A stretch of 27,367 nt of DNA from Cypionkella sp. (lineage in GTDB: Bacteria; Pseudomonadota; Alphaproteobacteria; Rhodobacterales; Rhodobacteraceae). Each line of letters opens with the position of its first letter. The first letter of the stretch is position 1. The notes under the pieces were generated by a model, which had not been told where the DNA came from, did no database searches, and was given only the letters and a program-made list of their open reading frames with translations. The translations under genes and the position numbers were made by a program. The DNA is taken from positions 1 to 27,367 of the forward strand of contig JALRIN010000036.1 of NCBI GenBank assembly GCA_023255415.1, read 5' to 3'. Positions 1 to 6,849 of this stretch are shown here, piece by piece.

Positions 1-1
1 G

Positions 2-265
2 GGGATGCTGTTTGTGGGGGTCATGGCGCTGCGGATCCTGTCAGATCTGCCGCTGCGGCAGGTGGTGTTCGAGGCGATCTCGGCCTTTGCCAATGTCGGG
101 CTTTCCATGAATGCGACAGCGCTTTTCCCGCCAGCAGCGCAGGTGGTGCTGATATGTTTGATGTTTATTGGCCGCGTCGGCACCATCACCGTGGCCGTGG
201 CCTTGGCGCTGCGCTATCGTCGAGCCAGCTATCACTATCCGGAGGAACGTCCAATTGTTGGGTAA
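2..265 (+). CDS. ktrB: TrkH/KtrB-family potassium uptake channel subunit, C-terminal end only
   Basis: The frame is open from the window edge and encodes the last 88 residues of a potassium-translocating membrane subunit. Visible features are the pore-loop-like stretch FEAISAFANVGLS, typical of the last K+ selectivity-filter repeat of TrkH/KtrB proteins, and a following transmembrane helix containing MFIGRVGTITVAVAL. A short basic tail ends the protein, as in KtrB. In this family the channel imports K+ with an RCK-domain ring on its cytoplasmic face, and the next gene encodes exactly that partner, overlapping this stop by 11 bases. The gene's start lies outside the window. KtrB rather than TrkH is chosen because the partner has a single RCK unit. 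Confidence 0.85.
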   Translation, partial: GMLFVGVMALRILSDLPLRQVVFEAISAFANVGLSMNATALFPPAAQVVLICLMFIGRVGTITVAVALALRYRRASYHYPEERPIVG

Positions 266-941
266 ACTGTTTGGCCGCAAGGCCGAGACGCAAGACGATT
301 CCGTCGTGGTGATCGGCATGGGTCGCTTTGGCAAATCGGTCGCGACCAGTCTGGCGCAGCTGGGTCACGAGGTGCTGGGCATCGACGAGAATGCCGAGTT
401 GGTGCAGGAAATGTCGGGCACGTTGACGCATATGGTGCAGGCCAATAGCACCTCGGTTGAAACCTTGCGGCAGCTGAATATCGGTAATTTCGCCCATGCG
501 GTGGTGGCGATCGGCTCAGATCTTGAAGCCTCGATCCTGTCAGTTTTGGCGCTGTCCGAATTAGGGGTGCCCGACATTTGGGCCAAGGCGGTGAATGAAC
601 GCCACGGCCGGATTTTGCAGCGCACCGGCGCGCATCACGTTATTCAACCAGAAAAGCTGATGGGCGAGCGGGTTGCGCATTTGGTGACCTCGAAGCTGAT
701 GGAATATATCACTTTTGACGATGATTTCGCGATTGCCCAGGCCCACGCCCCGCAAGACAGCATCGACAAAACCTTGCAGGAAAGTGCGTTGCGCCAGCGC
801 TATAACGTCACGGTGGTGGGTATCAAACGGCCGGGCGAGGATTTCACCTATGGCCAGCCCGATACCATGGTGCGACACGGAGATGTGATGATCATCGCCG
901 GCAAAATCCGCGATGTCGAAGCTTTTGCGGGTAAAAGCTGA
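255..941 (+). CDS. ktrA: KtrA/TrkA-type RCK regulatory subunit of potassium uptake
   Basis: This 228-residue cytosolic protein gates the K+ channel encoded just upstream. The N-terminal RCK_N domain has a Rossmann motif GMGRFG (residues 21-26) and an acidic residue at the end of strand 2 (D44 in GID), which fit NAD(H)/ATP binding. The C-terminal third looks like a TrkA_C domain (DTMVRHGDVMIIAG). One RCK unit (about 220 aa) fits KtrA, whereas TrkA carries two. I choose the TTG at 255 because a strong GGAGG (241-245) lies 9 bases upstream; the ATG at 168 would add 29 residues that are only the shadow of the ktrB frame. The start overlaps the ktrB stop, so translational coupling is likely. Confidence 0.85.
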   Translation: MLGKLFGRKAETQDDSVVVIGMGRFGKSVATSLAQLGHEVLGIDENAELVQEMSGTLTHMVQANSTSVETLRQLNIGNFAHAVVAIGSDLEASILSVLALSELGVPDIWAKAVNERHGRILQRTGAHHVIQPEKLMGERVAHLVTSKLMEYITFDDDFAIAQAHAPQDSIDKTLQESALRQRYNVTVVGIKRPGEDFTYGQPDTMVRHGDVMIIAGKIRDVEAFAGKS

Positions 942-1540
942 TGAAAAAGCAGGCACGGGCGTGGCAACGCATGCTGTCGGGGCGAAGACTTGATCTTTTA
1001 GACCCGACGCCGATGGATATCGAGATCGAAGACATCGCGCACGGTTTGGCCTTTGTGGCGCGCTGGAATGGCCAGACGCGTGGCGATTGGCCCTATTCGG
1101 TGGCCGAACATTCGCTGTTGGTGGAACAGATCTTTACCCGCCAAACCGCTGTTTCCGCGAAATGGCAGCTTGCCGCACTTTTGCACGACGCGCCGGAATA
1201 TGTGATTGGCGATATGATCAGCCCTGTAAAGGCAGCAATCGGGGCAAGCTATGGCGAACTGGATCTGCGATTAACGGCAGCGGTGCATATTCGCTTTGGT
1301 ATTCCAGCGGTGCTTCCCACCGAGATTAAAAAGGCGATAAAAGCAGCAGATAAAATCTCGGCCTGGTTAGAAGCTGTGCAAATCGCAGGTTTTAGCGAAA
1401 CCGAAGCGAATAAGCTATTTGGCAAACCACAATCTGCGGTTCTGCGCGGATTGGAAATTCATCTTCGGGCGCCGTCGACTGTTCGGAGTGATTTTATCGC
1501 CCGCCACAAAGAGTTGCAGCACGCGATGAGTGAGACATAA
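941..1540 (+). CDS. HD-domain phosphohydrolase (YfbR-like)
   Basis: This is a 199-residue HD-superfamily metal-dependent phosphohydrolase. The residues expected to bind metal are visible: H57 (AEH), H82-D83 (LLHDAPE) and D137 (AADK). The spacing H...HD...D resembles YfbR-type 5'-deoxynucleotidases, so a nucleotide-salvage or house-cleaning role is possible, but the substrate cannot be read from sequence. The ATG shares one base with the ktrA stop (TGATG), implying coupled translation with the potassium genes. A strong hairpin terminator begins at the stop codon. The start is well fixed by the overlap and no other candidate looks better. Confidence 0.8.
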   Translation: MKKQARAWQRMLSGRRLDLLDPTPMDIEIEDIAHGLAFVARWNGQTRGDWPYSVAEHSLLVEQIFTRQTAVSAKWQLAALLHDAPEYVIGDMISPVKAAIGASYGELDLRLTAAVHIRFGIPAVLPTEIKKAIKAADKISAWLEAVQIAGFSETEANKLFGKPQSAVLRGLEIHLRAPSTVRSDFIARHKELQHAMSET

Positions 1541-1566
1541 AAAGGGCCGCTAATGCGGCCCTTTTT
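1539..1566. terminator. Bidirectional intrinsic terminator between the HD hydrolase gene and hvrA
   Basis: A perfect 12-bp stem (AAAAAGGGCCGC, 1539-1550) is separated by a TAAT loop from GCGGCCCTTTTT (1555-1566). The arms begin with A and end with T runs, so it can act in both directions. It touches the HD-gene stop and ends one base before the convergent hvrA stop. Confidence 0.9.
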
Positions 1567-1567
1567 A

Positions 1568-1882
1568 TTAGAGTGATAGATCTTCGGGGCTTTTTCCAGC
1601 AGCCAAAGCGTCGTTAAACCAACGTGGCTTGCGTCCACGACCTGACCATGTGTCAGAAGCGTCAGCAGGATTCGCATATTTCGCAACAGCAGGCGACCGT
1701 TTGCGCGAGACAGAAACGCCTGTCAAATCAGCCAAAGAAAAGCCCTTGGCGCGCGCAATTTCTTCAAGCTCTGCAATGGCTTCTTTGCGTTTGCGATCTT
1801 CAAAAGAAGAAATCGCTTTGGCAACTTGGGATTGCAAATCTTTCAGTTCTTTAAGAGACAGATCATTAATATCTATGGTCAC
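1568..1882 (-). CDS. hvrA: H-NS-family nucleoid/trans-acting regulator HvrA
   Basis: This 104-residue protein has an N-terminal coiled-coil oligomerisation region (about 8-50, rich in K/E/L) and the C-terminal DNA-binding motif of H-NS-like proteins, ANPADASDTWSGRGRKPRWF (about residues 69-89). In R. capsulatus, hvrA lies downstream of senC-regA and modulates photosynthesis and nitrogen-fixation genes; the order here is the same. The start is GTG: codon 1 reads GTG ACC ATA, preceded by AAGGA about 8 bases upstream. A good sigma70-like promoter overlaps the end of regA, and the leader is very AT-rich, so separate transcription and self-binding are plausible. The function in this organism is inferred from family and position. 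Confidence 0.88.
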   Translation of the reverse strand: MTIDINDLSLKELKDLQSQVAKAISSFEDRKRKEAIAELEEIARAKGFSLADLTGVSVSRKRSPAVAKYANPADASDTWSGRGRKPRWFNDALAAGKSPEDLSL

Positions 1883-1940
1883 AGTGAGATCCTTTTTTCG
1901 TCATCTTTTTGGGTATTAAAGCGATTTACTTAATTAATCA

Positions 1941-1969
1941 ATAATACTATTTTGGACTGCGTTTTGCAA
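1941..1969 (-). promoter_or_regulatory. Predicted hvrA promoter
   Basis: On the minus strand a -35 TTGCAA (1964-1969) and a -10 TATTAT (1941-1946) are separated by exactly 17 bases. It overlaps the 3' end of regA and is followed by an AT-rich leader of about 55 bases before the hvrA GTG. This suggests hvrA can be transcribed independently of regA. Confidence 0.5.
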
Positions 1970-2501
1970 GAATTCTTTGTAATGTCCGGCGGTGCATTGA
2001 AAGCCTGCGCGCCGTTTCGGAAACATTCCGCTCACACATTTCATAGACGCGCTGAATGTGTTCCCAACGCACGCGGTCAGCAGACATTGGGTTTTCTGGC
2101 GGTGGTGGCATTGCAGCACCCTTGGCCAAAAGTGCATTTGTAATATCATTCGCGTCAGCTGGTTTCGAAAGATAATCTGTTGCGCCGAATTTAACAGCCG
2201 CAACCGCCGTCGCAATTGCGCCATAGCCTGTTAAAACCACGATCCTGCAATCAGGGCGGCGCTCGCGCAGGGTTTCCACAACATCCAAACCATTGCCATC
2301 TTCAAGCCGCAAATCAATTACGGCATATGCGGGGGGGCGGGCCATTGAAATTGCGCGACCCGCTGCAACAGAGCTGGCTGTTTCAGGAATAAAACCACGC
2401 TTTTCCATGGCCTTCGCCAGCCTTTTTACAAAAGCCTCGTCATCATCCACCAAAAGCAACGACCGATCAGGCCCCAGCTCTACGCCTAGATCTTCAGACA
2501 T
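1947..2501 (-). CDS. regA: Redox response regulator RegA (PrrA/ActR family)
   Basis: This 184-residue two-component response regulator is the output partner of RegB. The receiver domain has the acidic pocket at D19-D21 (VDDDE), the phosphorylated aspartate at D63 (VIDLRLEDG), T91 and K113 (LSKPAD). A proline hinge (PPPPENP, about 134-140) links it to a Fis-type helix-turn-helix ending in SMHRRTLQRILAKR, the near-invariant RegA DNA-binding domain. In relatives RegA~P controls photosynthesis, respiration, CO2 and N2 fixation genes. The ATG at 2501 has GAGGGA upstream. The gene lies between senC and hvrA as in R. capsulatus. Recognition is very strong. Confidence 0.96.
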   Translation of the reverse strand: MSEDLGVELGPDRSLLLVDDDEAFVKRLAKAMEKRGFIPETASSVAAGRAISMARPPAYAVIDLRLEDGNGLDVVETLRERRPDCRIVVLTGYGAIATAVAAVKFGATDYLSKPADANDITNALLAKGAAMPPPPENPMSADRVRWEHIQRVYEMCERNVSETARRLSMHRRTLQRILAKRSPK

Positions 2502-2528
2502 GAGTTCCCTCGCATTCCATTCTCACTA

Positions 2529-2557
2529 TATCTAGGACGCAAAGCCGCTTTGGTCAA
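2529..2557 (-). promoter_or_regulatory. Possible regA promoter in the senC-regA gap
   Basis: On the minus strand TTGACC (2552-2557) is followed after 17 bases by TAGATA (2529-2534). The -35 is good and the -10 only moderate (TATAGT lies four bases further on). It sits 28 bases upstream of the regA ATG, so regA may be transcribed separately as well as from upstream of senC. Confidence 0.4.
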
Positions 2558-2565
2558 ATCTCGCG

Positions 2566-3186
2566 TCAGCTGTTGTCAATAAAGCAAGCGGTGCGGTCTG
2601 CCATTTGTTGCGCTGTATCATCGCGGCCAAAGAAATCGGCAAAGCCTGTGCCCGGCAACATCAGATAGGTAAAAGTCGAGTGATCCATCAGATAATACTG
2701 ATCGCCGCTGTCTTGTTTCTTGAAATAGGTTTTATAGGCCTTTGAGGCGGCCTTAATCTGCTCTTCTGTACCGGTCAGGCCAATCATCTTTGGGCTTAGG
2801 TTGGCGGTAAATTCCTTGACCACGGCGGGCGTATCGCGTGCGGGATCGATGGTAATGAACACCGGCGTCACGTCATAGCCCTTTTCCGCCAGCAGATCGA
2901 CGGCTTCGGCATTGCGGGCATTGTCCAAGGGGCAAACATCGGGACAAAAGCTGTAACCAAAGTAAACAAGCGAGGGCTTTGCCAGCACCTCTTTGTCGGT
3001 CACGGTCTTGCCGTTTGTGTCGATCAGCGTGAAGGGCCCGCCGATCGCACCGCTGCCGCCAGCGACAGTCGCGCTGCGGCATTCGGCAAATCGGTCGTTT
3101 TTTTGCTGGGTCCAGACCATCAGCGCCGTGCCGCCAAGCAGACCGGCCACTGCTGCAATTGCAAGTGCGGAATAAACCTTTAGCAT
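2566..3186 (-). CDS. senC: SCO1/SenC/PrrC copper-binding assembly protein
   Basis: This 206-residue membrane-anchored, thioredoxin-fold protein belongs to the SCO1/SenC family, which delivers copper to the CuA/CuB sites of cytochrome oxidase and has been linked to RegB signalling. It has an N-terminal membrane anchor (about residues 5-25), the copper motif CPDVC (C81 and C85) and the distal ligand H169 (MDHSTFTYL). I choose the ATG at 3186 because GGAGGT lies about 7 bases upstream; the ATG at 3201 would put this ribosome site inside the coding region. It starts the minus-strand half of the divergent reg locus. An extra C36 and C201 are also present. Confidence 0.93.
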   Translation of the reverse strand: MLKVYSALAIAAVAGLLGGTALMVWTQQKNDRFAECRSATVAGGSGAIGGPFTLIDTNGKTVTDKEVLAKPSLVYFGYSFCPDVCPLDNARNAEAVDLLAEKGYDVTPVFITIDPARDTPAVVKEFTANLSPKMIGLTGTEEQIKAASKAYKTYFKKQDSGDQYYLMDHSTFTYLMLPGTGFADFFGRDDTAQQMADRTACFIDNS

Positions 3187-3205
3187 TGCCTTCACCTCCA
3201 TGGTT

Positions 3206-3222
3206 GCGCGGATAATTCGCGC
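3206..3222. promoter_or_regulatory. Inverted repeat in the regB-senC divergent region, candidate RegA/PrrA site
   Basis: GCGCG-GATAATT-CGCGC is a perfect 5-bp dyad around an AT-rich 7-base centre. It lies in the 86-bp gap between the two divergent starts. GC-rich half-sites (GCG...CGC) flanking an AT core resemble the loose RegA/PrrA recognition pattern. Autoregulation is therefore possible, but the match is partial. Confidence 0.35.
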
Positions 3223-3272
3223 CTACAGGACCTGTTAAAACCTGAAACCCGCGCAAAAGGCCAGAGCTGACC

Positions 3273-4670
3273 ATGTCAAACCCGCGTGACATATTCACCA
3301 AAAGCGAAGATTTCCGCACCGAGCAAAATGATTGGCTGCGTTTGCGCACGCTTATTTTGCTGCGCTGGAGCGCGATCTTTGGGCAATTGGCGGCGCTTGC
3401 GGCAGTGACGCAGTATTTCCACATTCAAGTGCCGCTTGGCCTGTGCTTTCTTGCCATTGGCCTGGCGGTTATTGCCAATTTGCTGGCGATTTTCATTTTC
3501 CCTGAAAATAAACGGCTAACAGAGGCCGAGGCGATGCTGACGCTGGTGTTTGATTTGGCGCAGCTGGGATTTTTGCTGTTCCTGACCGGCGGGTTAACCA
3601 ACCCGTTCGCGCTTTTAATCCTTGCACCGGTTATCGTTTCGGCAACCGCTTTGCGACTGCGCAGCACGATTTTATTGGGGATTTTGGCGGCCAGTATTGT
3701 CAGCTTTATCGCCCTGGTGAATCTGCCGCTGCGCTATAGCTCGGGTGCGGATTTCGCGATACCCGAGCTGTTTGCCTTTGGCTTTTGGATTGCCCTTTTG
3801 ATCGGCATTGGATTTTTAAGTGTCTATTCGCGCCGAATCTCGACCGAAATGCGGTCAATGTCGGATGCGCTTTTGGCAACGCAAATGGCTTTGGCGCGCG
3901 AACAAAAGCTGACGGATCTGGGCGGCGTGATTGCTGCCGCGGCGCATGAATTGGGCACGCCTTTGGCGACAATAAAACTGGTGAGCACAGAACTGATTGA
4001 CGAGTTGTCAGATCAGCCGGATTTGGCTGAGGACGTTATTTTGATCCGCGAACAGGCGGATCGTTGCCGCGATATTTTGCGCTCGATGGGCAAGGCGGGC
4101 AAGGATGATCTGCATATGCGGCAGGGCCTGCTGTCAGCGGTTTTGCGCGAGGCCGCAGAGCCGCATCTGGATCGCGGCAAAACCGTCAGCTTTTCGATTA
4201 CCGCGGCAGCAAATTGCAACCTGCGCGAACCTGATATCTTGCGTCGGCCCGAGCTTATTCACGGCTTGCGCAATCTGGTACAAAATGCGGTCGATTTTGC
4301 CCGTGAAAAGGTTTGGATTGATGCGCGCTATAGTGAAGACCGCCTACGGATTTTAATTGTCGATGATGGGCCAGGCTATCCCTTGCAGGTGATTGGCCGC
4401 ATTGGCGATCCTTTTGTGCGGTCGCGCCGTGACCCACGCGACCTAAGCCGTCCGGGATATGAGGGCATGGGGCTTGGGTTGTTTATCGCCAAGACCTTAC
4501 TGGAGCGGACGGGCGCAGAGTTATCTTTTGCAAATGGCAGCGATCCGTTTTTGCAGCCCGAAGAGCGCCCCGAGCGCAGTGGCGCGATTGTCGAGGTGAT
4601 CTGGCCGAACGCGGTGATCGTCGCCGACACGAGCGGCGGTTTGGGGTTTAATCAGGCAATTGAAATATAA
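3273..4670 (+). CDS. regB: Redox sensor histidine kinase RegB (PrrB)
   Basis: This 465-residue membrane kinase phosphorylates RegA when the electron-transport chain is reduced. About six transmembrane helices fill residues 25-185. The conserved quinone-sensing loop GGLTNPF lies at 106-112. The phospho-accepting H225 is in AAAAHELGTPLATIKL, and the redox-active cysteine is C265 (QADRCRDI). Both positions equal the R. capsulatus numbering as I know it. The ATP domain shows the N box (N334, N338), DDGPG (364-368) and GMGLGL (398-403). The gene is transcribed away from senC-regA-hvrA. Its ribosome site is weak. All key residues are present, so the enzyme should be active. Confidence 0.96.
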   Translation: MSNPRDIFTKSEDFRTEQNDWLRLRTLILLRWSAIFGQLAALAAVTQYFHIQVPLGLCFLAIGLAVIANLLAIFIFPENKRLTEAEAMLTLVFDLAQLGFLLFLTGGLTNPFALLILAPVIVSATALRLRSTILLGILAASIVSFIALVNLPLRYSSGADFAIPELFAFGFWIALLIGIGFLSVYSRRISTEMRSMSDALLATQMALAREQKLTDLGGVIAAAAHELGTPLATIKLVSTELIDELSDQPDLAEDVILIREQADRCRDILRSMGKAGKDDLHMRQGLLSAVLREAAEPHLDRGKTVSFSITAAANCNLREPDILRRPELIHGLRNLVQNAVDFAREKVWIDARYSEDRLRILIVDDGPGYPLQVIGRIGDPFVRSRRDPRDLSRPGYEGMGLGLFIAKTLLERTGAELSFANGSDPFLQPEERPERSGAIVEVIWPNAVIVADTSGGLGFNQAIEI

Positions 4671-4698
4671 GTACGCCGCTATTTTCTTGTGCAGGTCT

Positions 4699-4751
4699 TT
4701 AACCGAGCGTTAACGAAGATATCGTTAATCTTAACGCATGCATTTTTAACG
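4699..4751. promoter_or_regulatory. CtrA-type binding-site cluster upstream of the PAS protein
   Basis: TTAACCGAGCGTTAAC (4699-4714) matches the full CtrA consensus TTAA-N7-TTAAC exactly. It overlaps a second dyad, TTAACGA-AGATA-TCGTTAA (4710-4728). Two more TTAACG half-sites follow at 4731-4736 and 4746-4751. The sites fill the 100-bp gap before the ATG at 4771, in a GC-rich region where TTAA is otherwise uncommon. Confidence 0.65.
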
Positions 4752-4770
4752 GCGCGATTGGAAGACTGGG

Positions 4771-6330
4771 ATGGATTGGCAAATATTTTTTGCCGCACTC
4801 GCAGCGGGTTTGACGGCTGCTGCAGTGGGGATGATTGCACTTTGGTTTTCACCCCGACAGCTGGCTGTTCCCGAAAACAGCCTTTTTGCCACCGAGACGC
4901 ATCGTGCAATTTTGCTGTTTGACGGCGAGGATCTGATCGACAGCACACCAGAGGCGCGCGGTTTGCTGGCTGCGAGCCAAACGCCCGGCAGCAATTGGGA
5001 AAAGCTGCTGGCATTTCTGGCCCCACGTTTCGAAGGGCTGGAAACCCGGCTTTTGCAGCTGCCTGAAGATGGGAGGTTAGAGGCTGTTTCGACTGGCCCG
5101 GCTCCTGCTTTGACGCTTGGTGCGGAACTTCGCGGCGGTCTGACAAAGATCGAACTGACGGACACGGCGACGCAAGGCACAGATCCGATGGTTCAGCGCG
5201 CGGTGCGTGACGAGGTTGCGCTGCTGCGCGAGGCGATTGCTGCTGCGCCGATGTTGGTTTGGCGCGAAAATGCCAAGGGCGAGGTGATTTGGGCGAATGG
5301 GCCCTATCTGCTGCAATCCTGCGCCGTGCTGACGGATGGAAAAGAGCTGGGCTGGCCGCTGCCCAAGCTGTTCACGCCAGCCTCTGCCCATCAGGATTTG
5401 AACGACCATTGGCAAAGCTTGAAACTCCCTTCAGGCAAGCAAAGCTGGTTCACTATCTCAAGCAAGGCGGAAAGTTTGGGCTGGCTGCGCTATGGGGTGC
5501 AGGCCGATGCAGCGGTCCAGGCCGAAGCCTCACTGCGCGAATTCATGCAAACCCTGACGAAAACCTTTGCACAGCTGCCGATTGGCTTGGCGGTTTTTGA
5601 CGTCGATCGCAAATTGCAGCTGTTTAATCCGGCCTTGCTGAATCTGACGCAATTACCCGCTGATTTCCTGTCGACACGGCCAACGCTTTTGTCGGTGCTG
5701 GATGCAATGCGCGATCGCAAGATGCTGCCAGAACCAAAGGACTATCCCGGCTGGCGGCGGCAATTGGTCGAGATGGAGAAGGCGGCGTCAGCAGGGCTTT
5801 ACGAGGAAACCTGGAATTTGCCCGACGGCCAGACCTATAAGGTGGTGGGCCGACCGCATCCCAACGGCGCGATTGCCCTGATGATCGAGGATATTTCGAC
5901 AGAAATGTTGCGCACCAGACGGTTTCGCGCTGATCTAGAAATTGGGCAATCGGTGATCGATCAAATCGAAGATGCCATGGCAGTGTTTGATCAGGGCGGG
6001 CTTTTGGTGATGTCGAATGCCGCCTATGCGCGGCTTTGGGGCCATGATCCCAGTGGTTGGGTAGACGATTGCAACCTGCGCAACCTGACCACGCATTGGC
6101 GTAATTTGTCATCGCCAACCGGTCTTTGGGCCGAGGTGGAGGACTATGTCGCTACCATCGGCGACCGCGAGGCTTGGCAGGCTGAGGCGCGGCTGTTGGA
6201 TGGAAGGCTGCTGGGATGTTGGTTTGCGCCATTGGCTGGCGGATCGACGCTGACCCGATTTCGATTGCAGCAGGGCAAGCAATCCGTGCGGCCAAAACTG
6301 ACACCGGCGCCAAAGCGCCGCCGCGCTTGA
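4771..6330 (+). CDS. divL: Membrane-anchored multi-PAS protein, probable rhodobacterial DivL
   Basis: This 519-residue protein has one N-terminal membrane helix (about 5-26), then several PAS-like modules (about 40-130, 150-250, 275-385, 390-495) and a basic tail (PKRRRA). The second-last module is the clearest (GLAVFDVDRKLQLFNPALL ... ALMIEDIS). No histidine box or ATP-binding N/G boxes are visible, so it is not a kinase by itself. In Caulobacter DivL is a PAS-rich pseudokinase that controls CckA and hence CtrA. In Rhodobacterales the DivL homologue is known as a shortened PAS protein involved in CtrA and gene-transfer-agent control. Position next to regB and a CtrA-type promoter support that identity, but the name is inferred. 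The start has only a weak ribosome site. Confidence 0.7.
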   Translation: MDWQIFFAALAAGLTAAAVGMIALWFSPRQLAVPENSLFATETHRAILLFDGEDLIDSTPEARGLLAASQTPGSNWEKLLAFLAPRFEGLETRLLQLPEDGRLEAVSTGPAPALTLGAELRGGLTKIELTDTATQGTDPMVQRAVRDEVALLREAIAAAPMLVWRENAKGEVIWANGPYLLQSCAVLTDGKELGWPLPKLFTPASAHQDLNDHWQSLKLPSGKQSWFTISSKAESLGWLRYGVQADAAVQAEASLREFMQTLTKTFAQLPIGLAVFDVDRKLQLFNPALLNLTQLPADFLSTRPTLLSVLDAMRDRKMLPEPKDYPGWRRQLVEMEKAASAGLYEETWNLPDGQTYKVVGRPHPNGAIALMIEDISTEMLRTRRFRADLEIGQSVIDQIEDAMAVFDQGGLLVMSNAAYARLWGHDPSGWVDDCNLRNLTTHWRNLSSPTGLWAEVEDYVATIGDREAWQAEARLLDGRLLGCWFAPLAGGSTLTRFRLQQGKQSVRPKLTPAPKRRRA

Positions 6331-6340
6331 CGATCTGATC

Positions 6341-6368
6341 TTGCGGCGCGCGGTGGGCAGGCTAGACT
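6341..6368 (+). promoter_or_regulatory. Predicted tsaE promoter giving a leaderless transcript
   Basis: TTGCGG (6341-6346) and TAGACT (6363-6368) are spaced by 16 bases. The -10 ends 7 bases before the tsaE ATG, so transcription should begin at or next to that ATG. No Shine-Dalgarno sequence is visible before the gene. Confidence 0.4.
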
Positions 6369-6375
6369 CGCCGCT

Positions 6376-6849
6376 ATGGATCAAGGTGCCGCAATTTGCA
6401 TTTTTCTGCCCTCGGAAGAGGCGACAACCGCGCTTGGCGCTTGGTTTGCTGCACGTTTGCGGGCGGGCGATACGGTTTTGCTTTCGGGGCCGATTGGGGC
6501 TGGCAAAAGCCATTTCGCCCGCGCCTTTATTCGCGCAAGGCTTGGGCGCAGCGAGGAAGTTCCCTCGCCCAGTTTTACCTTGGTGCAGACCTATCAGGCC
6601 GATGTCGAGATTTGGCACAGCGATCTTTACCGCCTGACGCATCCGGATGAAGTGCTTGAACTGGGGCTGGAAGACGCCTTTGCAACCGCGATATGTTTGG
6701 TAGAATGGCCGGATCGTTTGGGTAAATTTGTGCCAAAGCAGGCAATCTCGATCAATTTTGCAAGTGAAGCCGAAGGGCGTATGGCGAAGATCAGCTTTGC
6801 AGATCGCGCCGCTATGCGCAGCGATCTTTGGCAGGATTGGGCGCAATGA
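6376..6849 (+). CDS. tsaE: tRNA threonylcarbamoyladenosine (t6A) biosynthesis ATPase TsaE
   Basis: This 157-residue P-loop ATPase works with TsaB and TsaD to place threonylcarbamoyl on A37 of ANN-reading tRNAs. The Walker A motif GPIGAGKSH lies near residues 38-46. The family motif PSPSFTLVQTY and the HSDLYRL segment follow, then LVEWPDR, the typical TsaE Walker B-like region. Length is usual for the family (about 150-160). It is the first gene of a five-gene overlapping cluster, and its stop overlaps the next ATG (ATGA). There is no visible ribosome site, but a -10 element lies 7 bases before the ATG, so the message may be leaderless. Confidence 0.93.
   Translation: MDQGAAICIFLPSEEATTALGAWFAARLRAGDTVLLSGPIGAGKSHFARAFIRARLGRSEEVPSPSFTLVQTYQADVEIWHSDLYRLTHPDEVLELGLEDAFATAICLVEWPDRLGKFVPKQAISINFASEAEGRMAKISFADRAAMRSDLWQDWAQ

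Noticed and set aside
2540..2552. CAAAG-CCG-CTTTG hairpin between senC and regA as a terminator
   Set aside because: The stem is only 5 bp with no T run, and it lies within the spacer of the likely regA promoter.
4710..4751. TTAA-rich stretch as a replication origin
   Set aside because: No DnaA boxes are present, and the spacing TTAA-N7-TTAAC fits CtrA control of the next gene.
6109..6846. 245-residue minus-strand reading frame opposite divL and tsaE
   Set aside because: It is fully antisense to well-supported genes, rich in Arg/Ser/Gln as GC-rich shadows are, and matches no family I know.
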